Below, one piece after another: positions 11,792-20,512 of a DNA stretch of 64,000 nucleotides. The DNA is from Saccharina japonica (taxonomy: Eukaryota; Sar; Phaeophyceae; Laminariales; Laminariaceae). The stretch is taken from assembly GCA_008828725.1 (NCBI GenBank), contig MEHQ01002099.1:663302-727301 (forward strand), in the 5' to 3' direction. Within the stretch, counting starts at the first letter, position 1. Every line of letters begins with the position of its first letter. The notes beneath the pieces were generated by a model. The model worked only from the letters and a program-made list of their open reading frames with translations, did no database searches and was not told where the DNA came from. The position numbers and the translations under genes were made by a program.

Positions 11792-14700
11792 TGTCGTTTC
11801 GACCTTATCAACCCAAACAAACGTTGTCGTCCCTGTTCTGCCTCCTGACTCCATCCAGGTGATGGACACGACAGACCCGATGTCCGCCAATCCCCTGTTT
11901 TCTGGATCAGGCTCTGCCGACGACCCGTGGAGCCATTTTTACGAGGTGCGTGCTGCTGTTGGTCGCTCGCCCCCCCCACTTCGGTGTCATCACATTTATT
12001 TACATTTAATTGGTACCAGGTACCGCACCAGGTAGTATCTGCTTTTACGGGGACCATAAGAAACAGGACTACATATTGTTAGTGAAAATAGGGATATACA
12101 TACACCAGGTATTGGTTTTTGTGTGTGGACCACATATTGTTAGTAAAAATAGGGATATACGAAGTATATATATATATGTATACAAGGTTCCCCTCCGGGA
12201 CGTGCCTAGGGGAGTGGCGCAAGGACAAATCGAAAATCTACTATTAATACAAAAACATGCGATATTGTATCATACGCATAGATCATACAGTATTGCATAC
12301 TGGTAGTACAATAAGTACGACGTTATGAAATATCTGCGTAGTACTATACATAAAATCAGACGTTTAAAAAACTGTACCTGCATTTTTGAGGATAAAACAT
12401 ACTCGGAAATATGATGGAACCATTAATATTGACTCGACCGTTAGAGATTTGTTAAGGATCCCGCCAAAATTTGTATTGTATTAAAATTTGTCAATATTTT
12501 ATTGTTGTGGCGCTCAAGGTCAGGATACCGCACACGCACGCACGCACGCGTGACATATGGGACACAGCAGTTCTCGTACAACAGTAGTGGTGGGATAGTA
12601 TTTGCAGAAGAAGTAGAAAAGGATGCACCGAAGAAGGGGCTGAAACTCTCGACCAAACCTGCCTACGTAAAAAAATCCACTTGGTTTTTGTTTGCTGTCT
12701 GTGTCTTATATATGTGGGGTCTGGGTTATATTATACGCACAATAATACAAAAAAAAACAAAAAAAAAATGCATAGCTATGAGGATCGAACTCAAGCCTTC
12801 ACATTCAAAATCGGACATGGTGACCATTTGACTATATGACCAAAAATGATTTGCCCAAATACCGGTACAGTATTATTTGTCGCGACTCGCGCCAGGCGCA
12901 CGACACATACATCATGCAAGCACAGGCAGGCAGCAGACAGCAGCGCACAAGAGAGAGAGAGGTGTGGTGTGATTGCTGATGACGGATGTGCAAGCCCCCG
13001 ATGAAGTAACCACTAACAGCTACAGCAGTACCCGGCGAACCTGCCACAGGAACGCCTGCTGCTGCTTGTGCTTCTAGGCGGGGCTGTGACCTCGTTTGTG
13101 TTCGTTGCGTGTTGTCTGATGTCTCGTAGATTTCTGGGGTGAGCTTCAGTATACTCCAAGATCCTACTCGTATGATATTGGATTAAAGAGGCCATTACAT
13201 TTTCGGCTAGCTAGCGTGAGCGTGAGTCAGTCGCACACATCAGGACAACTGAAGGAGGTAGATGGTGGATTACGGGGCAGGCTCCGATAGACACAGCTAA
13301 GCCACAGCAGAACAGCGCAGATGGTTGTGTCGCCCACGCACGGTGTTACCTGCTGGTGTTTATTAGGCAGAGTTGTAACGTTGTGCTCTCTGCACATGTT
13401 ATGTTGTCTATCTGTGTCTGGGCTCTCCTGTGTGCTCATGATCAGCCCGTGAAAGCAGGGCAAACAACAGGACATTGCGGTATTATTTACTGGCACGTAC
13501 GTACGAAACACGGCCTCATGCAGAAAGCCCGGGAAATCGGCTTATCCACTCCCGCGGGAAAAAAAACTTCGAGCGCCCGCCACGCGAGCCACAGAGCTCG
13601 GATCGAGCCCAAACCTCGACCAATGTGTCCGGGCGGGCTTGCTGTGTCGGGGTACTTAGCGTTTTGCCGAAAAGTGCTCGTACGAAGAGAAAAGTTGCGA
13701 AAAGTGCGAAAATTTCACAAACATAACTATACATATATATAGGTTTTTGTGTGTGCCGTAGGTCCTATTTACTATATACTATGTCCCCCCCGTAATAGGT
13801 ATAGTACTACAGTGAGTTCACAGACAGACGTCACGCGGCCGATGTTTTTATTCAGTAGGCCTGTCTGTAGCGTCGATACGAAAGTATTGCCACTAGACTT
13901 GCAATGTTAGTTTCCTAAATTCATCTCACGAGGGTGGCCGATTTTTTTTTCTTCTGACATTCACGAAAATTTTTGTTCGTTAGCGGGGATTGGGGGGGGG
14001 GGGGTTACTAAAACCAAGTGAAAAAAATGAAAATAAGGATTTTTTTTTTCCCATTTTCTTATTTCATCATGTGATCACAACGGTTGCAACGGTTTTCTAT
14101 TCCGACCTCTGGGGGTGTGGTGTGTCGTTTTCTCTTTTTTCTGGACGCCCCTGCGTACGTAGCTCATTCTAAAAGGTTTGTGTCTAAGTTCACCCGGTTC
14201 GGACAGTGCACGTAGTTATAGAGATGTATACCGGTCGCCCCGGTAGAGTAGTGGTCAGCTTCAAAGACTGCTAGCATTGGTACCCGAGTTCCAATCCCAC
14301 CGTGGTGAGATATTTTGACTTTATTTGAAAAAATAAAAAGGAACCAATTGCTGAGAGCGGCTTCGTGGCGTGGGTAGGCGGAATCCGACGCAAGTCGACG
14401 GGGGAAGAAAGTGCTGAAATCTTCTCGCGATAAAAATGCAAGGCACGAACCGTAGTGGGGGAGGAGGGAGAGGAGCCTACTTCGTGACCTCAGATCTGAG
14501 TTACGACTATTAATAGGGAGGAGCGAGAAAAGAAGGGCGAAGATGATAAATGGGATGGAAAACAATAAAATAATACCTCGTAGCTCATCTCTAAGAGTTG
14601 TGTGTGTAGTTTAACCCGGTTCGGACGCAGACAGATCACTGCCACGATCTTCTCCCGTCACCTATGTATGTATGATGTCAGCATTCAGTAGCACATCAAC

Positions 14701-16756
14701 ATCACCAGGCCGTGAGTTTCGTAGGGACTAACAGTGCACACACCATCCTCTTGTCGCCAGGTCGCCTCCTCGGCTTGTGCAACGACGGAGGGGCACGTGC
14801 GAGCCCGGCATTCACCCATTCACCCCCTCCGCCGCACCGTGTCCATCAAAACCTGTGCATTCGCCCTCCACATGTATTAATATAAACTACCATGGTATAT
14901 AGCTGGCACATATTATGAGTATAGTTGCCCCGGGCTGGGGTATGGGGGGTAGTGGTCAGCCTTTGGGCGGGGTGTTACAGCTATTAATAGTGCTGAATAT
15001 CGCATCGAACGTTTCGACATATCGAAATATGAATATTTCCACACGGAAACAAGGTATTGTAATGCTGCGACACCCGGCCCCCGTTTGGTACATTCACCAA
15101 AGCCTACGATACAACTCCATTTTTTGTAACTAATTCATACTATAATACTGTTATTCAAGACGTGAATTCGTTTTCGTATTCGAAGGACACGATATCATAT
15201 CGTTTCGAACGTGTTTTGCCCTTGCATCCACCGGCATCCCCGCGTGTTTTTTTGTGCAGATACTGAACGAAAGCTTCGGTGTATAATACCAGTATCAAAT
15301 ATCGAAATCGAGTGGATTGTTTGTTTTTGGTTGTCGATATCGTGTCGAACTCGATTCTCGTTCGATAGTGTATCCAACACTGACAATAGCTCCGTAGCTC
15401 AGTGAACCCGAATTACTACACACGTGACGATTTTCCCTATCACTTGGCGTCGTCGGCAGGGATAAAATGTGCAACCTGAAAGCCACAATGGGTTTCCAAT
15501 CCAATGATTTCCTTCTTCCCTTATAGTGTAACTCGAGACCAGGCTGACGCAATTACACAATACGTACGTATTAATATTTATTGCGGTATGCGATTTTGCC
15601 AGCCTTCCACACGTTGGACAGGTCTTCTAGATGGTAGCCTGTCTTTATTATATGTAATATTGCTGCAGGACATGTATAGCACCGATACAACCCAGGAAAC
15701 CTGTCCTAGATCATACAGAACATACAGATCATACAGATCAAGAATCTCTCTTCCCTGAACGATCTAGATCATGATCTGTCCCGAGCCGTGCAGCCCCTTC
15801 CAAACGCAACCCCTCTTATCGCTTTTTCCGGCCCCGGTGTCTTCCCCTCCCCCTACCCCGCTGCCTCACTCGCTACACACGACAACGATACCGACGACGA
15901 CGATAACCCACCTACCGACGACAGCGCAAGGAGATGACCGACACCATCAAAGCCGACCTAGAGCGCCTCTTTCCGACGGGCTGCGGCGACCACTTCCTCG
16001 CCCCGGCGAGGCAGGAGCTCCTCCTGAACGTCCTCTCCCTCTGGGCTGACCTGCACCCGGCAACGGGGTACCGACAGGGGATGCACGAGGTCCTCGCCCC
16101 GCTTATCCTGGCGCTCGAAAAGGAAGTCGCCGCGGCCACTCGGGTGGAGGCCGGGCGCTCTGCTGCTTCTGCAAGCGGGGCTGCGGCAGGCCCAGCGGTG
16201 GCAGCTGCGGCGGCGGCGGCGGCGGGCGACTCTTTAGCAAGAGAGCCGTTGGAAAGCGAGCCGTTGGAAAGCGAACCGTTGGCAAGAGAGCCGTTCGCAA
16301 GAGAGCCGTTGGCAAGAGAGCCGTTGGCAAGAGAGCCGTTGGAAAGGGAGCCGTTGGCAAGCGAGCCGTTGTCAAACGATTCGTTGTTGGCAAGCGAAGC
16401 TTCGGCAAGCAAGGCGGCGGCGGGATCTCCCCTCTCGGCGGGCGCCGCAAACACCGGTGGAACTCCTGCCGAGGCGTTGACGCGCGGGCCGGGGGGTGCC
16501 GCCACCCTCGGCGCCGGGTGTTCCCGGGAAGACCTCGAGGCGGACGCTTTCTGGCTCTTCACCGCCGTTATGAAAGGCCTCGAGGGGTTCTACGAGCACG
16601 GCGCGAGCAGTGGATTTGGTCAGCGAAGGGCGGGGGGGNNNNNNNNNNNNNNNNNNNNNNNNNNNNNNNNNNNNNNNNNNNNNNNNNNNNNNNNNNNNNN
16701 NNNNNNNNNNNNNNNNNNNNNNNNNNNNNNNNNNNCGGGGCGGGGGGGGGGTTGGT

Positions 16757-16805
<49 letters not shown>

Positions 16806-19800
16806 TAGTGGGCTTGACTCGCCCGTGGTTGAGATGTGTAAGCGGCTGCAGGGGTCGCGGATGCGGGAGGCGGACCCCGAGCTGCAGATGCATTTGGCGG
16901 AGCTTGATATCAGCCCCCAGGTGACTTTGACTGACTTGACTTTGACGTAACGTACTGGTTTGATTGGCTGATTGGTTTTGATCGGGTGATTGATTTGATT
17001 GGCTAACTGGTTTGGTTGGTTGGCTGGTTTTTGTTGGCGAACTGATTTTATTGGCTAATCAGCCCTCAGGTGACTTGACTGACTTGCCTTTGACGTAACG
17101 TACTGGTTTGATTGGCTGATTGGTTTTTATCGGGTAATTGCTTTGATTGGCTAACTGGTTTTGGTTGGTTGACTGATTTTTATTGGCGAACTGGTTTGAT
17201 TGGCTAACCAATTTGGTTGGCTGATTGATCTTTATTGACTGGCTTGATTGGCTGCCTGTTTGACTGACTAGTCACAGTTGGCTGACGAAATTATTGGCGT
17301 ACGCGCGGGAGAACCCATTCACATTCAAGCACGAGTTCTTGTACTTTTTTTGGGGCATGCGATCGATATGTTCTAACTCTGTAGTGAGCCCCATTTTTTA
17401 CCCTCTTCCCCCCCCCCTGCCTCCCTCGCCTTTCGCGCCACGCACTATCTTGCGCGTCGTCGTACCCGATGTCCTTAATTTTTGGCGTGGGTCTCTGTGG
17501 TGCGTCCATTTTGACTCCCCTTTTCTTTCCCCCCCCCCCCCGCCCCCCCCGTCCCTCGCCCTCCGCGTCTCGTGCTATCATGCTGGGACATCATCGTAAT
17601 CCTCGTCCATAATTTGGCGCGGGTCGTGATGCTGGCTTACGACGACGTTTTTCGCTTTCCCTTTGTGGGCTGGATCAGCTGTACGGGATGAAGTGGGCGC
17701 GGTTAATGTGCGGGCGGGAGTTTCGCGTGGAAGCGGTTATGCTGCTGTGGGACCACATCTTCGCGTCCTCTTGGCTGGACGGCCGCCCTGGCCTCCCCGA
17801 GTGCATAGAGAGCGTCGCTGTTGCCATGGTACGTGCGGTGCGGTGCCGTGCGTGCGGTGCGGCATGCCCGCGAAATTTAGGGAGGTGTTGGATAGTGTGA
17901 GAACCGTTCAACGGCTTTTTCCCAGGACCTGGGGATCTAACGAGCCCCGTGGGTAGTTATAAGGCACGGCCGTGACTTGGGGGACGGTGCGTGGGTTATC
18001 GTTGCGTGCTCTTTTGCATCGGCGTTGTTGGATATATAGTCTATATAACGCGACTGCTACATTGAATGTTTTTACGGGTTGCCTTCCCACCCCCGCCGAC
18101 GCCGCCATCCATTTGCAAGAAAGTCCCGTGTGGTTCTTAGCAGGATGCAGCTCATTCCTTCATGCAATTCGCCCAACACCCCCCCCCCCCCCCGCCCGTT
18201 GGTGAAAACCCAACGTGCTCCATCCCGGCATTGTAGGGATGCGAGGGTCTATGGTCATACAACTTCGGCCGTGCACGATATGAGTACCCCCCCCCCCCCC
18301 CCCCCCATCCCCACTCCAGGGGCTAATGAGTCCCCCCCCCCCCCGAAAAAACAACCCCCGGCGAAACAGGAAGGAGACAAGATGATAATATATTTTTTAT
18401 ATTGTAGTCTTTGGAAAAAAAGTAACGAGCGCCCACATGTTGGAGGTGTCTCTATTAGGAGTAGGAACTGTGCTCCGCCTCGAAAGGGATGCGTGGTCAA
18501 TGATCAAATGACTACGCATGACAAGCAGCAAATGAGTACGCCCCTCCCACCGCCCCCCCGCCGCTACGGCCATGCATGACAATGAGTACCCCCCCCCCCC
18601 CCCCCCCCCCCCCTAAAGGTGGTATCAATACGCGATGAGCTGCTTGCTGAGGACAACACGGGGTGCCTCCAGCTCCTCATGCGCTACCCGCCAGACCAGA
18701 GCGTGTCCACGGTCATCGGCCTCTCCCTTGCCCTCGCGCAGCAGCCCGGCGGAGACAACCCCCCCACCCCCTACTCCGGTACCGCCTCCTCCGGCACCGC
18801 CTCCTCCGACCCTGCTGCTGCCGCCTTCGGCTCTGCTGCCGGGGGGGGGATAGTGCCGGTGCCGGTGCCGCCCCTTGCCGCCTCCTCTGCCGCTGCTGGC
18901 CGTCACGCCTCCGCGCAGTCGGACTCCGCCCCCGCGTGGCTGGTGGACAAGGGTCGAGTGGGGAAGGATGGGGGAAGCGTTTCGTCTGAGCAGCGACAAA
19001 ACTACCCGCGAACGGGCACAGGCCGCGAGGCGGAGCGTCGACGAGTTGGAGCAGACGGTGCCGGCGGCGGCGGCAGGGGGTGGTGTGGGGGGGGTGCTTG
19101 AGTCTACGGGAGGCGGGGCTGGTTGGGAGGGGAGAGGTGACGGTGGTGGGCGGGAGGTGAAGAATAATTGGCAGCAAGGCCTGGACGAATTGACTCGGAG
19201 GTGGGCCTGATGAACGAACCGCGTTTTTTTTTGTTGGCGTCTACTGTTAATAACTACTTTCTGTTGTATGAATATGAGTACTGTATACATACGGTATTCG
19301 GTATTTGGTGGTCGATATTCTGTGATTGGTATTTGGTGGTCGGTGGTCGGTGTTTGGTATTCGGTATTTGATAGTCGGTATTCGGGGTCTGGTACAGGTA
19401 GGCAGTATTCGGCACGCGGTACTTGGTATTCGGCACTTGGTATTTTGTGCTTGTTATTCGGTATTTAGTTTTCGGCACTTGATTTGATACTCGGTATTAT
19501 TTTTTCGATACTTGATAATCGGTATTTGGTGTTCGGTATTCAAATCGGTATTCGGCTGGTTCTTCGCCGCACGATGGAGGCTATTGATGGTAGAGAGGGT
19601 ACACGGGAACCACAGCGTGTGCTTGCGCTGCTGGTCCGTGCTATCACACGATATTGCCTATTTGCCCCCTTTTTTATGCCGTTACGACAGCACCCATCAT
19701 TTGGGGGGGGCACACTACGTATTTAGACTTGCAACTAGGGTTGTACGTATAGTATTTCCAGTAGAAACAAAACCCGGCAGCCAGAGCTCTGAAACCAGCT

Positions 19801-20238
19801 TTTTCTGCTTGGTGGCCAAAAACCTTAGCCCTTTTGACCACACCAACAAGTACCCCCCCCCACTAATTGCAAGTCATTCGTGGGTGCGGTTCTGAAGAGG
19901 TTAACTCACGTTACCCTGGGCCCTGGTATATACCATACGTCGCGTTCCCTCGCGGCAACGTTTTCCTTGTTTTTCCCCCCTCCTCCCTGCTGCACGGCAT
20001 GTTGTACGTTTTGTTTTTTGGCGAGCAGGGCGATCAACGCGGCGCACGGCGTGGCAAAGCTGGCGGTGCAAACCGTAGAACGTAACCAAGCGGCAGGAGG
20101 GAGAGGGGGAGGGGGAGGAGGAGGAGGAAGAGGAGGAGGGGGGGGGGGGATGCGAGTCGAGGCGCAGGGGGGGGGGTGTCGGGGTCGGAAGCTGCGACCC
20201 TCGCACGCCAGCTCCGGGCAGCGTGTGCGGCGATGGAG
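3734..20238 (+). CDS. TBC1D5: TBC1D5-like Rab GTPase-activating protein, seven exons, incomplete at both ends
   Basis: TBC-domain proteins speed GTP hydrolysis on Rab GTPases; TBC1D5 acts on Rab7 with retromer on endosomes (family knowledge). Exons at 3734-3891, 11859-11945, 15925-16638, ~16800-16920, 17679-17828, 18619-19200 and 20029-20238 give the TBC motifs in order: RALLWRLLLGVIP; NPL...DDPWSHFYE; IKADLERLFP with the I-x-x-D-x-x-R arginine finger; GYRQGMHEVLAPL with the Gln finger; EADAFWLFTAVMKGLE; DPELQMHLAELDISPQ; LYGMKWARLMCGREF; and IRDELL...CLQLLMRYP. As in TBC1D5, the domain is split by an insert, here about 130 residues of Ala/Ser/Glu/Pro repeats. Both catalytic fingers are present. 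The first intron is ~8 kb. An N gap lies in the middle, and G runs seem to break the frame in the last two exons. First and last exons were not found. Confidence 0.82.
4761..5079. repeat. Tandem duplication, period 159 bp, containing a decayed MITE end
   Basis: 4761-4919 and 4920-5079 are nearly identical. Each has GGCTGAGTTTATTGTGGGGC, a GAGAGGGCCGG end like the 165-bp MITE at 7879, a TTAATATTACCGGTAATATT palindrome, and the A-rich CAGCTGTGAGATCGAGGATT repeat. Confidence 0.85.
6808..6905 (+). repeat. ~100-bp dispersed repeat, copy 1
   Basis: Shares GTGACCACAGAA, CACTGGGTGT, GTAGAAAG and GGTTTAATGTGAAGA in order with 9311-9412. Related bases in reverse occur at 10930-10965. Confidence 0.7.
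7464..7556. mobile_element. Palindromic MITE (GTAAATAGGACC family), full copy
   Basis: The left end (GGGGG.CGTAGTAAATAGGACC) and right end (GGTCCTATTTACTATGCCCC) are inverted copies around an AT-rich centre (CCTATATAC.TTCCTATT). Related copies or halves lie at 12100-12170, 13736-13800, 21340-21445, 30055-30160 and 33304-33410. Confidence 0.75.
7722..7808. mobile_element. ~85-bp TTAA-ended MITE, copy 1
   Basis: TTAACCCATTCAAAACTG ... CCACACTAATTTCAAGTAGT ... GGGACCAGTTCTTAAGGAG. The ends are inverted and begin at TTAA, as in piggyBac-type elements. Other copies: 20563-20630, 27130-27200, 31546-31642, 37538-37624, 55842-55920; partial at 10270-10340 and three short tandem pieces at 27473-27552. 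Confidence 0.7.
7879..8043. mobile_element. 165-bp MITE with CCGGCCC ends, copy 1
   Basis: Starts CCGGCCCGCTCATAAGAAA and ends TTTCTTATGAGAGGGCCGG, an inverted repeat of about 19 bp with one mismatch. Flanked by TA on the left and AA on the right (TA in copy 2). Almost the same sequence and exact length at 27638-27802. Confidence 0.85.
8129..8746 (+). pseudogene. C-terminal remnant of a non-LTR (LINE) reverse transcriptase
   Basis: An open frame reads CGQEHFAELRTAHHKFLLRL, IGFQRRQRTDHLMSYAKALK, then RRLLFAGGV and GGMNPGPGRPEKNWAQCL, ending at a TAG at 8744-8746. This His/Arg-rich region with RQRTDH..SYAKALKK, R(R)LLFAG and GRP(E/G)K.W is the tail found downstream of the reverse-transcriptase domain in many RTE/Jockey-like LINEs (recalled family pattern). 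The endonuclease and catalytic RT parts are absent, as expected for a 5'-truncated insertion. It sits in the 8-kb first intron of the TBC gene, on the same strand. No stop interrupts it, so it may be young. Confidence 0.7.
9311..9412 (+). repeat. ~100-bp dispersed repeat, copy 2
   Basis: Partner of the copy at 6808-6905, with several substitutions and small indels. Confidence 0.7.
9939..10102. mobile_element. hAT-type MITE, 164 bp, with perfect 8-bp target duplication
   Basis: Terminal inverted repeats CAAAGATGTCGGGAGACA / TGTCTCCCGACATCTTTG are perfect over 18 bp. GTACTTGG flanks both sides (9931-9938 and 10103-10110). An 8-bp duplication and a CARNG-like terminus are hAT superfamily traits. 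No ORF, so non-autonomous. Confidence 0.9.
10376..10850 (+). repeat. TGATCTGTA composite repeat element, longest copy
   Basis: Order: (TGATCTGTA)n array (10412-10495), a ~150-bp core with CTAGCTCATGTTG, GTGGGAGCCGTATATATCAT, ACATGTTTCCTGGGTTGGAT and CATCTCATA.CGGC.GGT, then ~13 units of TAGATGATCTATCTG (10635-10835), ending CTGCCCGATGTGTGA. The array reads in frame as DDLSV repeats, but this is a by-product of the 15-bp period. Confidence 0.85.
10968..11036 (+). mobile_element. tRNA-derived SINE, 3' fragment
   Basis: Only the tail: GGAGGAGGGAGAGGAGCCTA, GACCCCGGATCTGAGTTACG, ACTAGGGAGGGAGAAAGAC, then a single N. Confidence 0.75.
11320..11395. repeat. CTG/GCT trinucleotide run
   Basis: Near-continuous TGCTGC repeat with few interruptions. 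Open in several frames (poly-Leu, poly-Ala, poly-Cys), but no splice or start evidence supports coding. Confidence 0.85.
11859..11945 (+). CDS. TBC1D5: TBC1D5-like exon: NPL...DDPW motif
   Basis: This 87-nt phase-0 exon (acceptor catccag|gtgatgg, donor tacgag|gtgcgt) encodes VMDTTDPMSANPLFSGSG followed by SADDPWSHFYE. The NPL...W..(F/Y) pattern is the segment that lies just before the arginine-finger helix in TBC1D5 and TBC1D13 relatives. Phases match the exons on both sides. Confidence 0.8.
13736..13800. mobile_element. Palindromic MITE (GTAAATAGGACC family), half copy
   Basis: ATATAGGTTTTTGTGTGTGC, then CGTAGGTCCTATTTACTATA and GTCCCCCCCGTAATAG; the opposite end is missing. Directly before it, 13684-13735 repeats the GCGAAAAGTGCGAAAATTTC block seen at 4566-4610. 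Confidence 0.6.
14232..14575 (+). mobile_element. tRNA-derived SINE, copy 1 (diverged head)
   Basis: tRNA-like head GGTCGCCCCGGTAGAGTAGT with A-box-like GTAGTGGTCAGCTT and B-box-like CGAGTTCCAATCCCAC, then the family body: GTGCTGAAATCTTCTCGCGA, GGAGGGAGAGGAGCCTACTT, GATCTGAGTTACGACTA and an A-rich end. The body contains CTATTAATAG at 14507 where other copies have CTAG. Confidence 0.8.
15655..15780 (-). repeat. TGATCTGTA composite element, short reversed copy
   Basis: GGACATGTATAGCACCGATA CAACCCAGGAAAC, then AGATCATACAGATCATACAG; the second array is missing. It lies ~150 bp before the TBC exon at 15925. Confidence 0.7.
15925..16638 (+). CDS. TBC1D5: TBC1D5-like exon: Arg and Gln fingers plus low-complexity insert; runs into N gap
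   Basis: The acceptor is either cgacgacag|cgcaag (15925) or the AG six bases on (15931); both keep frame. The exon encodes EMTDTIKADLERLFPTG with the catalytic Arg, then HPATGYRQGMHEVLAPLILA with the catalytic Gln. An Ala-rich stretch follows, then a ~12-unit array of LAREPLESEP-type pentapeptide repeats, a Gly/Ala/Pro segment, and EADAFWLFTAVMKGLEGFYE, where the TBC fold resumes. The donor is lost in or near the N gap that begins at 16639. Confidence 0.82.
16639..16735. other. Assembly gap (97 N) bordered by poly-G
   Basis: A run of N follows cgggggg and precedes a G-rich tract that continues almost unbroken to 16803. The gap lies inside the TBC1D5-like gene, so part of an exon or a short intron may be missing. 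Confidence 1.
16800..16920 (+). CDS. TBC1D5: TBC1D5-like exon: DPELQMHL segment
   Basis: After the poly-G tract the frame reads DSGLDSPVVEMCKRLQ and then MREADPELQMHLAELDISPQ, ending at donor cccccag|gtgact. The D-(P)-E-L-x-x-H-L-x-x-L-x-I-x-P-Q pattern is a TBC1D5 hallmark. The true 5' edge is uncertain because of the G run and N gap. Confidence 0.72.
16921..17678 (+). repeat. Intron with TTGATTGGCTGATTGG degenerate tandem repeat
   Basis: From 16925 to 17280 the intron is built of TTGATTGGCT, AACTGGTTTGGTTGG and ATTTTTATTGGCGAAC units, with a longer unit (gtgacttga..cgtaacgtactgg) occurring twice about 170 bp apart (16921 and 17070). The first unit contains the splice donor sequence CAG|GTGACTT, which is copied at 17067. 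Confidence 0.8.
17679..17828 (+). CDS. TBC1D5: TBC1D5-like exon: LYGMKWARLMCGREF segment
   Basis: This 150-nt phase-0 exon has acceptor ggatcag|ctgtacg and donor gccatg|gtacgt. It encodes LYGMKWARLMCGREFRVEAV and then LLWDHIFASSWLDG...ESVAVAM. Y-G-x-(K/R)-W-x-R-L-x-x-G-R-E-F...W-D is one of the most conserved TBC blocks. Confidence 0.88.
17829..18618 (+). other. Intron with GCGAGGGTCTATGG repeat and C runs
   Basis: Holds copies of the GCGAGGGTCTATGGTCATAC repeat (18195-18295 and 18440-18580) separated by long C homopolymers that end just before the acceptor at 18618. Confidence 0.75.
18195..18580 (+). repeat. GCGAGGGTCTATGG dispersed repeat, copy cluster 1
   Basis: Two modules: AACCCAACGTGCTCC..CCCGGCATTGTAGGGATGC then GAGGGTCTATGGTCATAC; and CTCGAAAGGGATGCGTGGTC then AATGATCAAATGACTA, each followed by AATGAGTACGCCCC-like C runs. 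Other copies: 1588-1655 (reversed), 21500-21960, 22140-22250 (reversed), 23185-23365, 63533-63665. Confidence 0.78.
18619..19200 (+). CDS. TBC1D5: TBC1D5-like exon: end of TBC domain and low-complexity tail, with a frame slip
   Basis: The acceptor is cctaaag|gtggta after a long C run. The exon opens VVSIRDELLAEDNTGCLQLL followed by MRYPPDQSVSTVIGLSLA, matching the last helices of the TBC domain. A Pro/Ser/Gly tail follows. In its second half the better coding frame is shifted by one: MGEAFRLSSDKTTRERAQAA, RRSVDELEQTVP, NNWQQGLDELTRR. That frame ends as AG|, which joins in phase to the exon at 20029. The shift lies after 18853, probably at a G run near 18958-18975 (sequence error, polymorphism or unrecognised tiny intron). 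Confidence 0.7.
19285..19560 (+). repeat. GGTATTCGG degenerate tandem repeat in intron
   Basis: Serial variants of GGTATTCGGTATTTGGTGGTC with units of about 8-20 bp, on the G-rich strand of transcription, directly following the exon that ends at 19200. Confidence 0.85.
20029..20238 (+). CDS. Probable downstream exon of the TBC1D5-like gene (coiled-coil tail)
   Basis: The acceptor is gcgagcag|ggcgatc and the donor gatggag|gtaagg, close to consensus. Joined to the previous exon (AG|G = Arg) it reads RRAINAAHGVAKLAVQTVER. After G-rich repeats, a different frame reads EAATLARQLRAACAAME up to the donor, so another G-run slip is likely at about 20140-20185. No later exon was recognised. Confidence 0.5.
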
Positions 20239-20360
20239 GTAAGGGGAGTAACAATGCAAAAATACTGCAGAGCAGAGGCAACGGTATGCGTTGCTCTGCT
20301 GTTCCCTGGGTGTTACCTTAGCGCTTCAAACGTGCGTGTGTGCTGATCGGGGCGGTGGTG

Positions 20361-20512
20361 TAACCTTAATGTTACCTTAGTGTTACCTTGGTGTTACCTT
20401 AGTATTACCTTAGTGTTACCTTAGTATTACCTTAGTGTTACCTTAGTGTTACCTTAGTGTTACCTTAGTGTTACCTTAGTGTTACCTTGGTGTTACGTGT
20501 TACCTTAATACG
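20361..20512 (+). repeat. 11-bp minisatellite GTTACCTTAGT
   Basis: About thirteen units of GTTACCTTAGT with G/A variants, about 120 bp after the donor at 20238. Confidence 0.92.

Larger units (their letters stand above)
3892..11858 (+). other. First mapped intron (~8 kb) of the TBC1D5-like gene
   Basis: Repeat-rich: tandem duplication (4761-5079), MITEs at 7464-7556, 7722-7808, 7879-8043 and 9939-10102, a LINE tail (8129-8746), a TGATCTGTA composite element (10376-10850), a SINE fragment (~10968-11036), and a (CTG/GCT)n run at 11320-11395. No internal exon was recognised; 5100-7080 carries nothing I can name apart from short GTACC/CAGCAG motifs. Confidence 0.7.
11946..15924 (+). other. Intron of the TBC1D5-like gene
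   Basis: Contains a repeated block (ACATATTGTTAGT.AAAATAG at 12074 and 12131), a half MITE (13736), a SINE (14232) and a short composite repeat (15655). A (GTT)n run sits at 11760-11790. No exon recognised. Confidence 0.65.
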
